Source: Ceriagrion tenellum (Eukaryota; Arthropoda; Insecta; Odonata; Coenagrionidae). From it: a DNA stretch of 64,000 nucleotides. The notes below the pieces were generated by a model. That model was not told where the DNA came from and did not search any database. It worked only from the letters and a program-made list of their open reading frames with translations. The DNA lies in NCBI GenBank assembly GCA_963169105.1, contig OY720639.1:100328559-100392558 (forward strand). Reading direction: 5' to 3'. The position numbers were made by a program, and so were the translations under genes. Positions 33,237-44,075 of this stretch are shown here, one piece after another. The first letter of the stretch is position 1; every line of letters starts with the position of its first letter.

Positions 33237-33382
33237 CAAATAAGAAATAATAAATACATTTCCATTGTGTACGTCACCATTTCACCTCCCAAATCCTTAT
33301 CCCTTACATCTTTACACCGGAGGTGTCCTGACACCCCCTGCCACACGCCCATGCGGCGGCTCACGGGGTAATATGTAGAGGT
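33237..33382 (+). mobile_element. LINE family 1, 3' UTR end
   Basis: GTACGTCACCATTTCACCTC, the terminal block CACACGCCCATGCGGCGGCT and a degraded GTAGAGG tail at 33374-33380. Confidence 0.8.
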
Positions 33383-34204
33383 CGCTGTATCATTGCAAGT
33401 ATTATTGTCCCTTATTGTGGGTGGAAAAGTTACATTCAAAATCGGTTAGTTCTGCCGTCTATTTTCTTAATGTTGTGCCTGTGATCTTTTCTGCCATAAT
33501 ACTTCTGCTCCAGCAAAATATGTTGAATGTCTGGCAAAACTTCTTACCTACATCTTAATGCATTGCCTAGAAACAGCTGACTGCTTCATACGAGTGCATT
33601 TACGACAACACTCTATGAAAGATAATAGTTTGATGTTTTCGTAGGATATTTGAAACTTCACAAGATATGCTTCATAGTGGATGTATAACCTTGTCAAAAT
33701 CGTTTTATGATTTTGAGTTTCATCCAAAGCCCATCACATAAGCATTACACGGAGATTGCAACTTTCTCATCCGAGCGACGTCGGATCATATTGGATTTCA
33801 CATCGCTCCACAATTTTGCGCGAAACTTCATCGCAAACTGCCCCAAGCTAATCTCCTTGGGATGTCATCGCTTCGCCCTTTAATGGATTAAGGACACGTG
33901 GATCCGCTTCGTTCCGCTTCGTTCCGCGGGGGTTGACGGAGCCTCGAAAGCGGACGGCTACCTAAAAATCTTTAAAGATTTGAGGAAGGCGAAGGCCAGA
34001 GGAGGAATATCTTCCACTTTGCACGGTCACATTAGATTCCCTAACGGTCGAGAGAATGTCATATTCGTTTAAAATTCATTTACATTTCATCTTAGTATTA
34101 CCTTAGCCCTCTATGGAAGGAATTATGAAACATAAGCTTGAAAAAAATACTGCCAGTATATTAGTTTTTTATTGGGGCCATTTTAGCATTAAAAAATTTG
34201 CAAA
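33383..34204. other. No recognisable gene
   Basis: Contains a short repeat of CGCTTCGTTC near 33905-33927. No motif otherwise. Confidence 0.4.
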
Positions 34205-34582
34205 TGATTTGATGATAACATTTATTTTTAAATGTAACGTATTGTATATATTTAATTAAATATAATAATTTACATAATAATATTCACACAAGGTACACTT
34301 CAACATTACCTTCATAACGTACCTTTTTTAAACTTTCCCTTTTTTTTCTTCATATGACAACTGAAACTATTTATTTCACAGCTCTACCGGGCACACCATC
34401 GTCAGTGAATAGCGTCACACATTCATCTATTCAAATTGTTTGACAAACCCCCGAAAGAGAAGCAACTTTCCACACACTTAATCCAAAGCGTTAAAATTCT
34501 GTCTAGCGCAGCAACTAAATGCCTCTTACAAAGCAGATATTTCAACGATTTGGAAACGTAAAAAATTTGACCCGCTCGTCCA
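34205..34582 (-). repeat. Dispersed repeat, inverse partner of 21418-21800
   Basis: The reverse complement matches the 21.4-kb copy from GGACGAGCGGGTCAAATTTT through AATAGATGAATGTGTGACGC and GGTACGTTATGAAGGTAATG to the AT-rich far end. It stops at 34582, a few bases before a family 1 LINE fragment. Confidence 0.65.
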
Positions 34583-34589
34583 TTGATAT

Positions 34590-34865
34590 ATGGTGACTTC
34601 TGATATATCGTGGAGAACACACATACAAAACATATGCGGCAAAGCATTAAAGAAACTAGGTTTCGTTAAGCGTATAATAGGAAGGTCCTCTGATGAAAAA
34701 GTCAAAGAGAGAGGCTACTTTGATCTGGTCACACCACACCTCGAATGCACCGCACGCATTTGGACCCCTGATCATAAAGATTTAATCAAAATAACGATTT
34801 AAATAAAATGAGTTAAATTAAAATAAATATCAGTCAACCAATTAGGATTGAACGACCAATGATGA
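34590..34865 (+). mobile_element. Family 1 RT fragment joined to a family 2 3' end
   Basis: 34590-34802 reads DISWRTHIQNICGKALKKLG, then FVKRIIGRSSDEKVKERGYF and LVTPHLECTARIWTPDHKDL, a family 1 RT C-terminal strip. At 34823-34865 the family 2 terminal motif follows (GTCAACCAATTAGGATTGAA, CGACCAATGATGATGG). The junction is a chimera made by insertion or deletion. Confidence 0.75.
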
Positions 34866-35165
34866 TGGATTCGATAGTTGCTCAATCGCATTATTTGTTG
34901 ATTCGATACTTACTTATAGCGAGAGATATTTTTTCCAGTAATTGTATGATACAGATAAATTCTATGTACTACCCATTTAGAGTAAATTATCGATACATTT
35001 GCTATGACACCACATCCCTAGTGATAATTGGTTCAACGAAGCGCATTTCCAAAAGGTATTCATGAGAACACTAAGGAAATTATTTTTTTAGTTGTTGCGA
35101 GAGAAAATCCGTCGGAAAGGATTTCTCTCTTGGCTTACATTGTGAAATCCTTACGTCTGTGATTT

Positions 35166-35704
35166 AAGGTAGTCCGAGCGAGATAGTTCCCTAGTCATAA
35201 ATAAAAGTCCATATTCGAATTATACGTTTTGCATTTCTATATATAGGACACATGAATTAAATATTGCTTTATTAATGGTGCAAATATATAGTTTTATATA
35301 AAAGAAACGGTAAGTACTTAGAGTCTTTATCTTGACTTTTTTTTCGCGCGTTATGTTTGAAACTCCTTCAAAACGGAAAGTTTTTGTGATACCCAAGAGC
35401 CTACTGCGGTAACAATGTGAATTATTTTTAAAAATAGTCGATAAAACATAGAAATTACACACTGCTAGTTTTTTCACGATATCTAAGGGGCGAGTAATTC
35501 CTCATTTTGTTAATAATGTTTCTCTGGAGTGTATGCACGTACCAATTCCCATGTAAAGGGCTGGTGTTTTTTGGCAAATAACTCCGAAAGTAATGAGGTA
35601 AGGGATTGAATTTTCGGTTCCATTAGAAGGGTGAGATACTATTTTCTAAAATGAGACCAAATTCATTGATTTATATGTAAAATGATATTTCGCTTAAACT
35701 ACCG
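35166..35704. mobile_element. AAGGTAGT-TIR MITE, intact reference copy
   Basis: About 540 bp from AAGGTAGTCCGAGCGAGATA to GATATTTCGCTTAAACTACC. The ends are imperfect 20-bp inverted repeats of the form AAGGTAGTNNGAGCGARATA. There is no open frame with a recognisable motif. Related copies: 7821-8010, 28815-30202, 39687-40241 and 53657-54154. The target-site duplication is not clear; TTA or TAA next to the ends is possible. Confidence 0.8.
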
Positions 35705-35792
35705 TAACTTGAATCTTGATGCTATTTCATTCCAGGTAGGATGTCACATCGATATCGTTGTATTGGACTACTCGATGTTCTATAGTCGATTT

Positions 35793-36351
35793 TAGAGGTG
35801 TGTCGTTCATGAATGAATCGTTCAGAATGAACGATTCAATTGCATGAACCGAATGAATTGAATCTACGCTTTCCACTCGAATCGTTCAAAATGAACGATT
35901 TGATGGAAGATTCAAATCCGCCGAATCCAAATCGTTCAATATGAACGATTTGTGTGGAAGATTCTACTAGCAAATCTCCGAATCCGCCAAATCCGAATCG
36001 TTCAATAAGAACCCTGTAAATACCCTTGAAACACCTTGTCAAATGTCTTGTGTTTCCGAATTGAAGCATCACATTTCACCTTTTTGTTTCTTATTTCGCA
36101 CACTAATATTTGAAATGCAGTAAGTCGACAGATTCACATGGATTCGAGATTCACTTGGATTCGAGATTCAGTTGGATTCGAGGTTCACATGGATTCGAGA
36201 TTCACACGGATTCGAGATTCATATGGATTCGAGATTCACTCGTGGATTTGGTTCATTCGGTTCATTATGAACGATTTAAAGAACCGAATCATTGCCACGA
36301 ATCAAATCCCATGAACCGAATCCACAAAATGAATCGAAATTCCCACCTCTA
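35793..36351. mobile_element. hAT-like MITE with perfect 8-bp TSD
   Basis: 559 bp, ends TAGAGGTG and CACCTCTA, flanked by GTCGATTT at 35785-35792 and 36352-36359. TAGNG ends with an 8-bp duplication are the hAT signature. The interior is full of short GAATCGTTCA / TGAACGATTC palindromes and a 17-bp tandem array. No transposase, so it must have been mobilised in trans. Confidence 0.92.
36130..36241. repeat. 17-bp tandem array inside the hAT-like MITE
   Basis: About 6.6 units of AGATTCACWTGGATTCG with single-base variants. The unit resembles the subterminal GATTCATTTTG and GAATCG motifs, so the array may have been copied from the element's own end. Confidence 0.9.
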
Positions 36352-36507
36352 GTCGATTTTGAGTGCCATAGATGCATGCAACATCGAGTCATCGAATACC
36401 GACCAATATACAATTGAATTCGAATCAATCGATATACATCAATGCATGAAGACACATTGATGCCAAACCGACATCGATGTATCGGACTACTCGATGTGGC
36501 ATCCCTG

Positions 36508-37735
36508 CATTCCTGTTGGTCTCATATATGAACCTATCTCGGATTATCTCACGACGTGATGCACAATTGAATTCCTTTTCACCTTTCATAGTGATACGCC
36601 CACTTCTCTTACGACAGGTTTTCAATGCACCGGGCGACATTTCTGCATGGGAGAAGAATAACCTACCGCGTACATGCATGGAAAACATGCGTCGTGTCAA
36701 CCTGCTAGCCGCACACCGGGTTGCCCGACCAGCATTTAAGTCCAGCATAATAATTGGAACACGCAGATGGAAATAAATTTTTACATTTGACGACCCCCCG
36801 TCCTCTCCTCTTTTTCGAGGAACGTGCAGTGACGCTACCTGGCGGCGTCGCTCGAACCAGGGAAAGCTGCACAGGAACCTCCTCTATACTCCCCGCTAGT
36901 CACTATTTCAGACCCCGATATTAATGTTATAATTCATCAAACTGCGGAGAACGTGGGATAAACCTCTTTTCCCTGGGAGGAACGTAAATTTCTTCCCTTG
37001 GCCATTTTTTTTCCGACACAGTTTATTACCCTGCTTGTAGGAATACGCTCTTAAATGTATTATTTTCTTGTTTATTTGGGTAGAGTCGCCAAGAGCATCC
37101 TAACTGGGCAGCGGAAGATTTCTTTGACCTCTTTTTATTGCTTTATTTATTTACCTTAATAAACGGTCACTCATCTGCCCTAAAAATTGAATGCCAAGTG
37201 CTTATGAAATATGTGGCAACAGGTTTTTAGGACGCTGCATTTTGCAGAATGTATGGTTTGTAATATTCTGAAATAGCCCATCATATTTTGAGCTAATGTG
37301 GCGTTAAATCTTTCTTATTCTAAACTGCTTTTTCCATAAAATCAGAGCATACGATCAAGCTCATATTTTCTTTTTAGTATTTTTTTTTACACGATTAATG
37401 ACTTTTTTTACTGATGTATCTCCGGCCTTGGAGAAAAATCTCGGATATTTTAAAAACTTTGCATTTCCATTAACCTAAATCGTTCAACGGTTATCTTTTT
37501 CGTCCATAAGTACGAACCCACAGACAGCAAAAACTTTAAACTTATTCAGGGTTAAGGATGATAAAATGAGATTACAGGAAAAATTGTAAAATAGCTCTGG
37601 CCAATCAGTAATTATCATTGCCCAAAATAGAGACATGTACCTATTAGGGTAAAATCTAGAGAAGCGAGAATGTTATCCGATGAGGAAAAAATATTTCCCT
37701 ATCATTTTCAAAAATGAAATAAAAAGCGGAGGTAC
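36508..37735. other. No recognised gene; overlapping frames at 36.4-36.8 kb
   Basis: A plus frame of 99 codons (36477-36776) and its antisense frame of 107 codons overlap the end of the TIR element. Neither has a known motif. The rest to 37735 is AT-rich without features. Confidence 0.4.
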
Positions 37736-38392
37736 CTACATCTACATACTACCCTGCAAGCCGCCGCATGGGCGTGTGGCAGGGGGTGTTAGAACTCCGG
37801 CCGTGTAAAGATGTGAGAGATATGTTTTTTTGTGGTGAAATGGTGACGTAAATTATGGGAGTGTATTTAGTGGAGCTCAGTTTTTACTGTGGTCGCTTAC
37901 TGAGCGCGGAAAGAACGATTATTAGTACCTGTCTGTTCGGGCACTGCATCATTCTTATTTTATCGCTCATCAGAGCTAGAGATGTGGTGAGGCGTCATGA
38001 TAAGATTCACTGTGTCGCTCCGAAACACTCCAGTTCTCCATTTCTCAAGCAAGTAGAGCCTAGCATTTAGCCTCCGAGTCTCTAGGGGCTCCCACCTTAA
38101 TCTCTTCAAATGTTGTGAAACACTATACGTTCCATCGTAGCAGTTATTAATGAATCGAGCAGATTTTAGTTATATTTTATTAATTTTTGGGTTAAATCTT
38201 TATGACCTGGATCCCAAATGCTCGCGGCGTATTCGAGGTGTGGCCTAACCAGAGCGAAGTAGCATCTCTCTTTTACTTTTTCATCCGAGAACCTTCCTAA
38301 TATACGCTTAACAAAACCTAGTTTTTTTAATGCTGTGCTGCATATAGTTTGTGATTCTTGGAGTTGAGTGGGTATCGTGAATCTGCTCACAG
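37736..38392 (-). mobile_element. LINE family 1, best-preserved 3' half
   Basis: The minus strand 38390-38166 reads STALKKLGFVKRILGRFSDE, KVKERCYFALVRPHLEYAAS and IWDPGHKDLTQKLIK. After frame breaks it continues RRLNARLYLLEKWRTGVFRS, ending near 37900. The UTR runs GTAAGCGACCACAGTAAAAA, CGTCACCATTTCACCACAAA, then the terminal block CACACGCCCATGCGGCGGCT and a GTAGATGTAGG tail at 37736. It shows the order coding end - UTR - block - tail that defines the family. 5'-truncated within the RT thumb. Confidence 0.9.
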
Positions 38393-39037
38393 AAAAACGC
38401 TTTACAAGAGAGTTTGATAGGTCCTCTCTTTTCGTTTGGTTTCAGTTATCCTCGTTCAGCTTCTCAATCGGACCCTCTAAGTTTTTCCGGAAGTGGTTAA
38501 TTATTAACCCTTGCTTCCAATTATCGTTTTGTTTGGTGTTTATGAGGGTGCTTCATTTCGCTGGCGGCTAATTTTCTGCTCCCGTTAAGTGCTTCCTTTT
38601 CTTACTATTTCCCCCTCCACTAGCCGAGGAATATTCGCTAACGATCATTTTAAAGCTTTTTGAGGCAGTGTTTTAATGGGCATATCCACTATGAGCCAAA
38701 CTGAGGTGATTCGTTACTAAAGGCGCTGGATTCTGGGTCTATGGTTTTTAAAAATTGTTCATTAAAAATATGTTGGAGGAATAATGGGAATATTTTGTAG
38801 TTGAATTTTGGTTTTCAATGGCTAACGCATATTATATTTGACGTATATTTCATACCAATTACTTTCCAACAGCGCGAGCAAGATTTTCAGAAGCATTTAA
38901 TCGAAATCTTGTAGTTCAGTATTTTTTTTACTCTTACACTCGCGTTTATATGAATTAAAGCACAAATATGCTATAAGTAACACGAGTTTGTTACCAATGT
39001 TTATAAAAAGCGTTATTACTAAGTAAAATATCTTCTT
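38393..39037. other. No recognisable feature
   Basis: AT-rich, short frames only. Confidence 0.4.
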
Positions 39038-39640
39038 GTGCTTCTTAAAAGCATAGTTAGTAATGGGAAAAACGTCACCTTTGGGATCTACAACTTTGAA
39101 GGTATTAACGACTTTACCTATTTGAGTACCAATGTATCCTCGGAAAAAGATAAGACGAAGGAAATAAGGAAGCGAATAGAGGCAGCAAACCGTTCCTTCT
39201 ACACCCTACTTCCTGTCATGAAAGTCTATAAATATGTAAAGGGAAACAAATGTCAAACTCTGTAAAACACACGTTCAGTTCTGTTATGCGGATGTGAAAC
39301 ATGGACTATAACGGCCAAATCTGCTGAACTACTGGAGAGCCTAAAAAAGAAAAATGCTGAGAAGAATATATGGGCCAGTAAACAGTGGAGGGATGTGGAG
39401 AATTTGTTGAAACCATGAAATATATGAGCTGTACAAAGAACCCAAAAGTTCCTCACACATAAAGCTAATGAGGCTCCGATGGGTAAAACATGTCCAGCGC
39501 ATGCCAGAGACGAGGGTGGCAAAAAAGTCTTCATTGAGAGTATGGGAGGAATGAAACCAGTGGGCAAACCAAGGGCAAGGTTGGAGGATAACATAAGCAA
39601 GGATGCAATAGACCTACTAAGAAAGAAGTAGCCTTCTTGT
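39038..39640 (+). mobile_element. RTE-like LINE, post-RT C-terminal fragment
   Basis: Reads FEGINDFTYLSTNVSSEKDK, TKEIRKRIEAANRSFYTLLP and then, across frame breaks, KRKMLRRIYGPV, ELYKEPKSSSHIKLMRLRWV and KHVQRMPETRVAKKS. RRIYGPV followed by E.Y.LYKEPD...IK..RLRW.GH..RM is a familiar strip of arthropod endonuclease-RT LINEs. At least two stops and one shift. No RT palm. Confidence 0.8.
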
Positions 39641-39686
39641 ACCAATGAAAAACTGTGGATTGAAACATAGGTGGTATTGTCATAAT
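39637..39686 (+). repeat. Arm fragment of the hammerhead-like foldback family
   Basis: TTGTACCAATGAAAAACTGT, GGATTGAAACATAGG and TGGTATTGTCATAAT match the arm at 15208-15258. Only one arm is present and the core is absent. The MITE at 39687 starts immediately after it. Confidence 0.65.
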
Positions 39687-40241
39687 AAGGTAGTTTGAGC
39701 GAAATATCATTTTATCTAGAAATCAATGAATTTGGTCGCATTTTAAAGAAAAAACATCACCCTTGCATTGACACCAAAATTTAACCACTTACCACATTAC
39801 TTTCCGAGATATTTGCCAGAAAATACCTTCTCTTTTACATGGGAAATGATACGTATATGCACTCCAGAGAGACCTTATGTTAAAAATGAGGCATTCCCTA
39901 CACTCGATTCTCGTAAAAAAATCAACAATGTGTATTTTGTGTGTTTTATCAACTATTTTGGAAAATTAATCATATTTTCACTGCAATAAATTCTGCGGGA
40001 TCATAATAAATCTTCCGTTTTGATGGAGTTTCAAACGTACCGCGTGAAAAAAATGAGTCAAGTTAAATACTTATTTAGATATATTCATTTGATTACTTAC
40101 AATATCTATCATATAACTATATTATTGCACCATAAATAATGCAAAATTTAATTCGTGCGTCACAAAGCAGGTGAAATTAAAACGTATAATTCAACTAGGG
40201 CCTCTATTATTACTAGGGAACTATCTCGCTCATACTGCCTT
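39687..40241. mobile_element. AAGGTAGT-TIR MITE, full-length reverse copy
   Basis: 555 bp, ends AAGGTAGTTTGAGCGAAATA and AACTATCTCGCTCATACTGC-CTT, in reverse orientation to the 35.2-kb copy. Shared internals include TTCCGTTTTGATGGAGTTTC and AAAAATGAGTCAAGTTAAA. No coding sequence. Confidence 0.85.
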
Positions 40242-41403
40242 AATTCAATAATGGACTTCCACAAGGTTACTCCAGAGAGGATTGAATTCATGACATGGCA
40301 TTGTCGAAACCTTAGTCGATGTGTGATAAGGAAACATTACAAAGTTCTGTTATTTTGAGATTATGATATCAAAATTTTAGCAGTTATAAGCACAATTGTT
40401 GGCTAATGGGGTCTTTCCACGTCAGAATCGGATTACTAAAAACTACCGCGTTCTTTTGATATTTCAAAAGTCTCACCAATATCACCAGAGACGAGATTTA
40501 TTTCATTGAGATCAGATATGCCTTAAAAGAGAATGTATTATCGACAGGCTTGACGTGTCTGACAGCTTGCGCCAAAGGGTTGCTCTTGAAACAACCTTCC
40601 CCACCAAAGGGCGTCTCCATTGTGTAACGTGGGCGAAGATTTGACCTATCCAGGATTTCAGCGAAAAACCCATTGTGAGTGCACACCAAAAAAAAGTCGA
40701 ATGGTGTCAGAATGAAAAATAAATAGACACCATTCCATCAGAGTAGGAATGAGAAGCAGAGCGCCATTCGAGTGGAAGGAACATTAGAGAGCTGAAAGCG
40801 CGTCGTGAGATTTTTGGCTCGCAAGCGCGTCACAGGAGTCGGAGAGGATGGCAAGCCATTACTTTCATTTGAGAAGGGGAGTTTCTTCGAGGATTTTTTT
40901 TGTTCCAAAGCGTTTCCTTGAGGGAGTCGCCCACGCTATTAGAGCCATCCTTAAGGGATAGGAGGCGGATAAAAAAAAACGCCTTTTAGGAGGCTTCCAA
41001 CTTCGGGTGTTTCCCTAGGGATGGCGACGGGTCTCCAACGGCTGAGTGAGGCGCCTAACTGGACCTGGACCCGCCAAACATTGAGAAAAAAATGTGACTC
41101 TCTACATCTGGGACGACGCCTAAAGGGACGGACGCGGAAACTCCTGTCACCACGCACATAACGGCGAATAAGTAAAAAAAAAAGTAGCGCGCTGCAATGA
41201 CAGCTCCTAAATAAAGTGACAACTACAATAACGCGATAATACATCTATATCAGACCTTAGCAATCCGAAAACATCTCGTCTCTACCCTAATATTACCGAT
41301 TTTGGACTATCGTTTTCCAGTCTACTATGACCTTACACAGGATTTATCTCTGAAATTATAACGACTCTTTAATTCATGAGTGCACTTCATATTTTCAATT
41401 CGT
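40242..41403. other. No recognised gene
   Basis: A less AT-rich stretch (40540-41230) contains a minus frame of 97 codons (40951-41244) starting MYYRVIVVVTLFRSCHCSAL. It is hydrophobic then arginine-rich, with no known domain. It could be unique sequence, but I cannot support a gene. Confidence 0.4.
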
Positions 41404-41983
41404 AAAGGATCCCGCAGAAACCCTATGGAAAAAAATATTATGGTGAAGTTGGCTGAAAATTCGGGATATGATAGTTCTTGAGGAGTAAATCAGAAGCCTC
41501 AATGGGTGTCAAGTCGTAAAAATTCTTATTTTCAAGTTAGAGATCATCGAAGTTGTGATTTTGCTAGCATTCCGCAAGGTATTTGCCAAAGTTACCATTG
41601 AGTAATTCTTCCAAGTTTTCATTTCTGCCATCAATAATGGGGACTTCAGCTTTAAAAGTTCGAATTGGCCTTGGAAATACCTTGTTTGGTCACGCTCGAG
41701 GTCAATAAGGAGGTCACCCTCAGGTATTCCGCTTCAAATCCTACATCTTTGGTAGGAAAAATTGTTCTCTATCCTGCGTAATATTCAGGTGAGTCCCTTG
41801 AAATGGCCCCCCCTGAATGCTATGAAAAATCACGACTTCGAAGGCCTCTAACTTGAAAATAAGAATTTTTACGACTTGACGCCCATCGAGACTTTTGATT
41901 TACTCCTCAAGAACTATTATATACCGAAGTTTCAGCCAAATTCACCGTAACATTTTTTCCATAAGGTTTCTGCGGGGTCCTTT
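41404..41983. mobile_element. Foldback element with ~168-bp arms
   Basis: 580 bp. The left arm 41404-41572 starts AAAGGATCCCGCAGAAACC; the right arm 41816-41983 is its complement (ending GGTTTCTGCGGGGTCCTTT). Shared internals include CTTATTTTCAAGTTAGAG, ACTCCTCAAGAACTAT and GACTTGA/TCAAGTC strings. Identity is moderately high, so it is old but clear. The spacer is about 243 bp. No transposase. No clear TSD could be read at either side. Confidence 0.85.
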
Positions 41984-42556
41984 GACCATGTCTCGTCCTA
42001 CTCTCAGAAATTCCGGTGGCTCGATCCAACGCAATGAAAAAGATATTTTCTGGGAGTTCTCCTTTATTCTATCACAACAGATAAAACTCCACAGTATTTA
42101 TATTTAGCATAATACATATAATTCCTCCACCAGCATATATAATTCCTCCTACTCCACAAACTAAAGTCTTGGCATACTCTTTTCTTATATCCGGCTCCAA
42201 TCCATGGAATTCTTTGAGTAATATTTTACATCAGAGTTTGCCATTAGTTTTCACACTTATTGGTGATATTTCATTGTTTATTGTTCACCCAAGGCATATT
42301 CCTGTTGAAAGCTTATTTTAAATGTAATGTAGCTTCAGTATGGTCGTATATTCGTGACAAGATGAGGGATGTAAATTGGAATGGTTGTGATGCAGGGAAT
42401 CCTGAGATAAATTAGGAAAACAATGCAGCAGGGTTATAATAGAGGCAGGGGTTGGGAAAAGAGGAATGTAGGTAGAATGAGATGGAGAATTTGCAGAACT
42501 TAAAAACGTTTCGATGGCTATTCCCCAGGGCATTGGTGGACGATGGCGGAGGTAGC
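41984..42556. other. No recognisable feature
   Basis: AT-rich, with a direct repeat of ATATAATTCCTCC near 42116-42150. No gene signal. Confidence 0.4.
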
Positions 42557-42622
42557 CATGGAAATGTTGGCCAACTATTACCTAACCTGGCGGAAAACCC
42601 GAGAAGACTTTATAAGCAATAC
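42557..42622 (+). repeat. RWRARE-type module, copy 2 (short)
   Basis: GAAATGTTGGCCAACTATTA, CCTAACCTGGCGGAAAACCC and GAGAAGACTTTATAAG match copy 3, 216 bp downstream, and the core of copy 1. Confidence 0.65.
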
Positions 42623-42772
42623 TGCTTTTTCCCTTCCTTAGAAAAACTTTATCATTCCTACTCTCCTTTATTTGGTTTGAGCAAGATCATTGCGGAGATC
42701 AAATTAGAATTATGTGTCTGGTAATCTTTGGGTTTCTGCGAGTATTTTTTGTATTATTCTTGCGACAGTTTC

Positions 42773-42866
42773 CATCGAAACGTCGCCTAACAATTACCTA
42801 ACCTGGTGGAAAACCCGAGAAGACTTTATTAGTATCATACGCCAGGAAAAAACCAAATCGTATAGC
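42773..42866 (+). repeat. RWRARE-type module, copy 3
   Basis: Starts CATCGAAACGTCGCCTAACA and reads NYLTWWKTREDFISIIRQEK-TKSY. The layout ETS....YLT.W..RE.(F/Y)I..IR.E..KSY is the same as copy 1 at 1261-1380. Outside the module the neighbourhoods of the two copies differ. Confidence 0.65.
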
Positions 42867-43439
42867 AGTATTGCTTCTCAGAAAATATGTCGACTGAAAC
42901 TTGCCCGCATCAATATGCCCTCCAAACAGTCAGAGTTAAAATTAACGAATTCTGAAGGCTCGGGAGAAATAATCTGTGGAACTGAAACATCATGGATGGA
43001 AAAAAAAACAAACTCAAGGAGCGAAATATTTATTACTACCTAAGTTCCTCTTGTTAGAGCATCATCTGGCTAACGAGTCAACATGATCGTGTACTGCTAA
43101 CTGTACTGATTCGATGACGAAACCTCCAGAATGAAATCACTGGAAACTTTCCGGCTTGAAGCGGCTGATTTTCTCGCGATTTGGTTGTCTCGTGACAATC
43201 ATATTATACACTGGAGAACTCGCGCGCATCTTCCTTTCCCGCTCGGTCCACTTTCCAACGAAGCTCATAAGAAACGGTTGAGTAACCCTTTCATTTTCAA
43301 ATACGGAGTTCAACTATATGACTGGCTGTCTATGATGTGTTATGACTGTAACAAAACTATATGACTGTCACAAAATGTTTAATATGCGTATAGACTACTG
43401 GGTCCCTATGCCTAAAGTATATTTAACCCTATTTAAAAG
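42867..43439. other. No recognised gene
   Basis: A frame at 43131-43364 (77 codons) has no known motif. Confidence 0.4.
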
Positions 43440-44075
43440 ATGTTTTTTATAGATGGGGCCGAAATCATACAATCAACTGTCAAATAAAATAAAAGAGATA
43501 ACAAATTGTAAAGTATTTCTTAGATTAGTAAAACAATGGTTAATCTCTTGTTATAACATTGAAAGTGTGCTTATTTAAGATTGCTGTTATTTTTGCTACC
43601 AGAGTCAAGTTGTTTGTTAAAGAAAGTTTTCTTTTATGTTAAAAAAATATTAGGAGGAATATTAGGAAACTTAAAAACAGGAAGGCGTGTATGAAACAGT
43701 GTATGGGGGTAAATGAGGCAAAAGAGGTTTGCAAGGATAGGTCAGTATGGAGGAAATTATTGAAGCAGACTTAGGTGTACAATTATGTATTAATGAGTGA
43801 AACATTTTGACTGTGCCTACTCCGAAAGGGAACGGCGTGATGGATATGTATGTATGTATGTAAAAAAATATATTTTATTATATACGCTTATATCATGATT
43901 TTTAATGCGTATCTGTAATTTTTTGTGTTTATCTGGGCAATGCATTTGAAAAAATACTGAAGGTACCCTAAAAAAAGGCCTGATGCCTAGTAGGGCACCT
44001 AACTTCCTTATATGTAAATGAAATGTATGAATTCATTTGTTTTTTGGAAGAAATAAATTATTATTATTATATAAA
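43440..44075 (+). mobile_element. LINE C-terminus and 3' UTR, split by a family 3 end
   Basis: 43453-43577 reads MGPKSYNQLSNKIKEITNCK and VFLRLVKQWLISCYNIE, the usual C-terminal strip of Jockey/CR1-like LINEs (GP.LYNQLP..IKE...FK..LK.WLL). After the 43665-43862 insert the UTR runs to a hairpin-like GGCCTGATGCCTAGTAGGGC and an ATT-repeat tail at 44052-44072. Confidence 0.65.
43665..43862 (+). mobile_element. LINE family 3, last ~200 bp
   Basis: AAAAACAGGAAGGCGTGTAT, GGGGGTAAATGAGGCAAAAG and CTCCGAAAGGGAACGGCGTG match in inverse the ends at 4.2 and 61.0 kb. It ends in an ATGT tail (TATGTATGTATGTATGT), which fixes the 3' boundary of family 3. Confidence 0.8.

Larger units (their letters stand above)
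35733..36507. mobile_element. TIR element hosting a hAT-like MITE
   Basis: The left end AGGTAGGATGTCACATCGAT and right end CTCGATGTGGCATCCCTG are inverted complements (motif AGGNATGNCACATCGA). Both halves also carry a direct repeat, GTATYGGACTACTCGATGT, at about 35760 and 36478. Removing the 35793-36351 insert leaves about 210 bp, a small MITE. The end type suits hAT elements, but I could not confirm its TSD. Confidence 0.65.

Noticed and set aside
36425..36776. Opposed frames of 107 and 99 codons
   Set aside because: They are antisense to each other, start inside a TIR element and show no domain.
40951..41244. 97-codon minus-strand frame as a small membrane protein
   Set aside because: Hydrophobic start but then arginine-rich with no conserved motif; composition can explain it.
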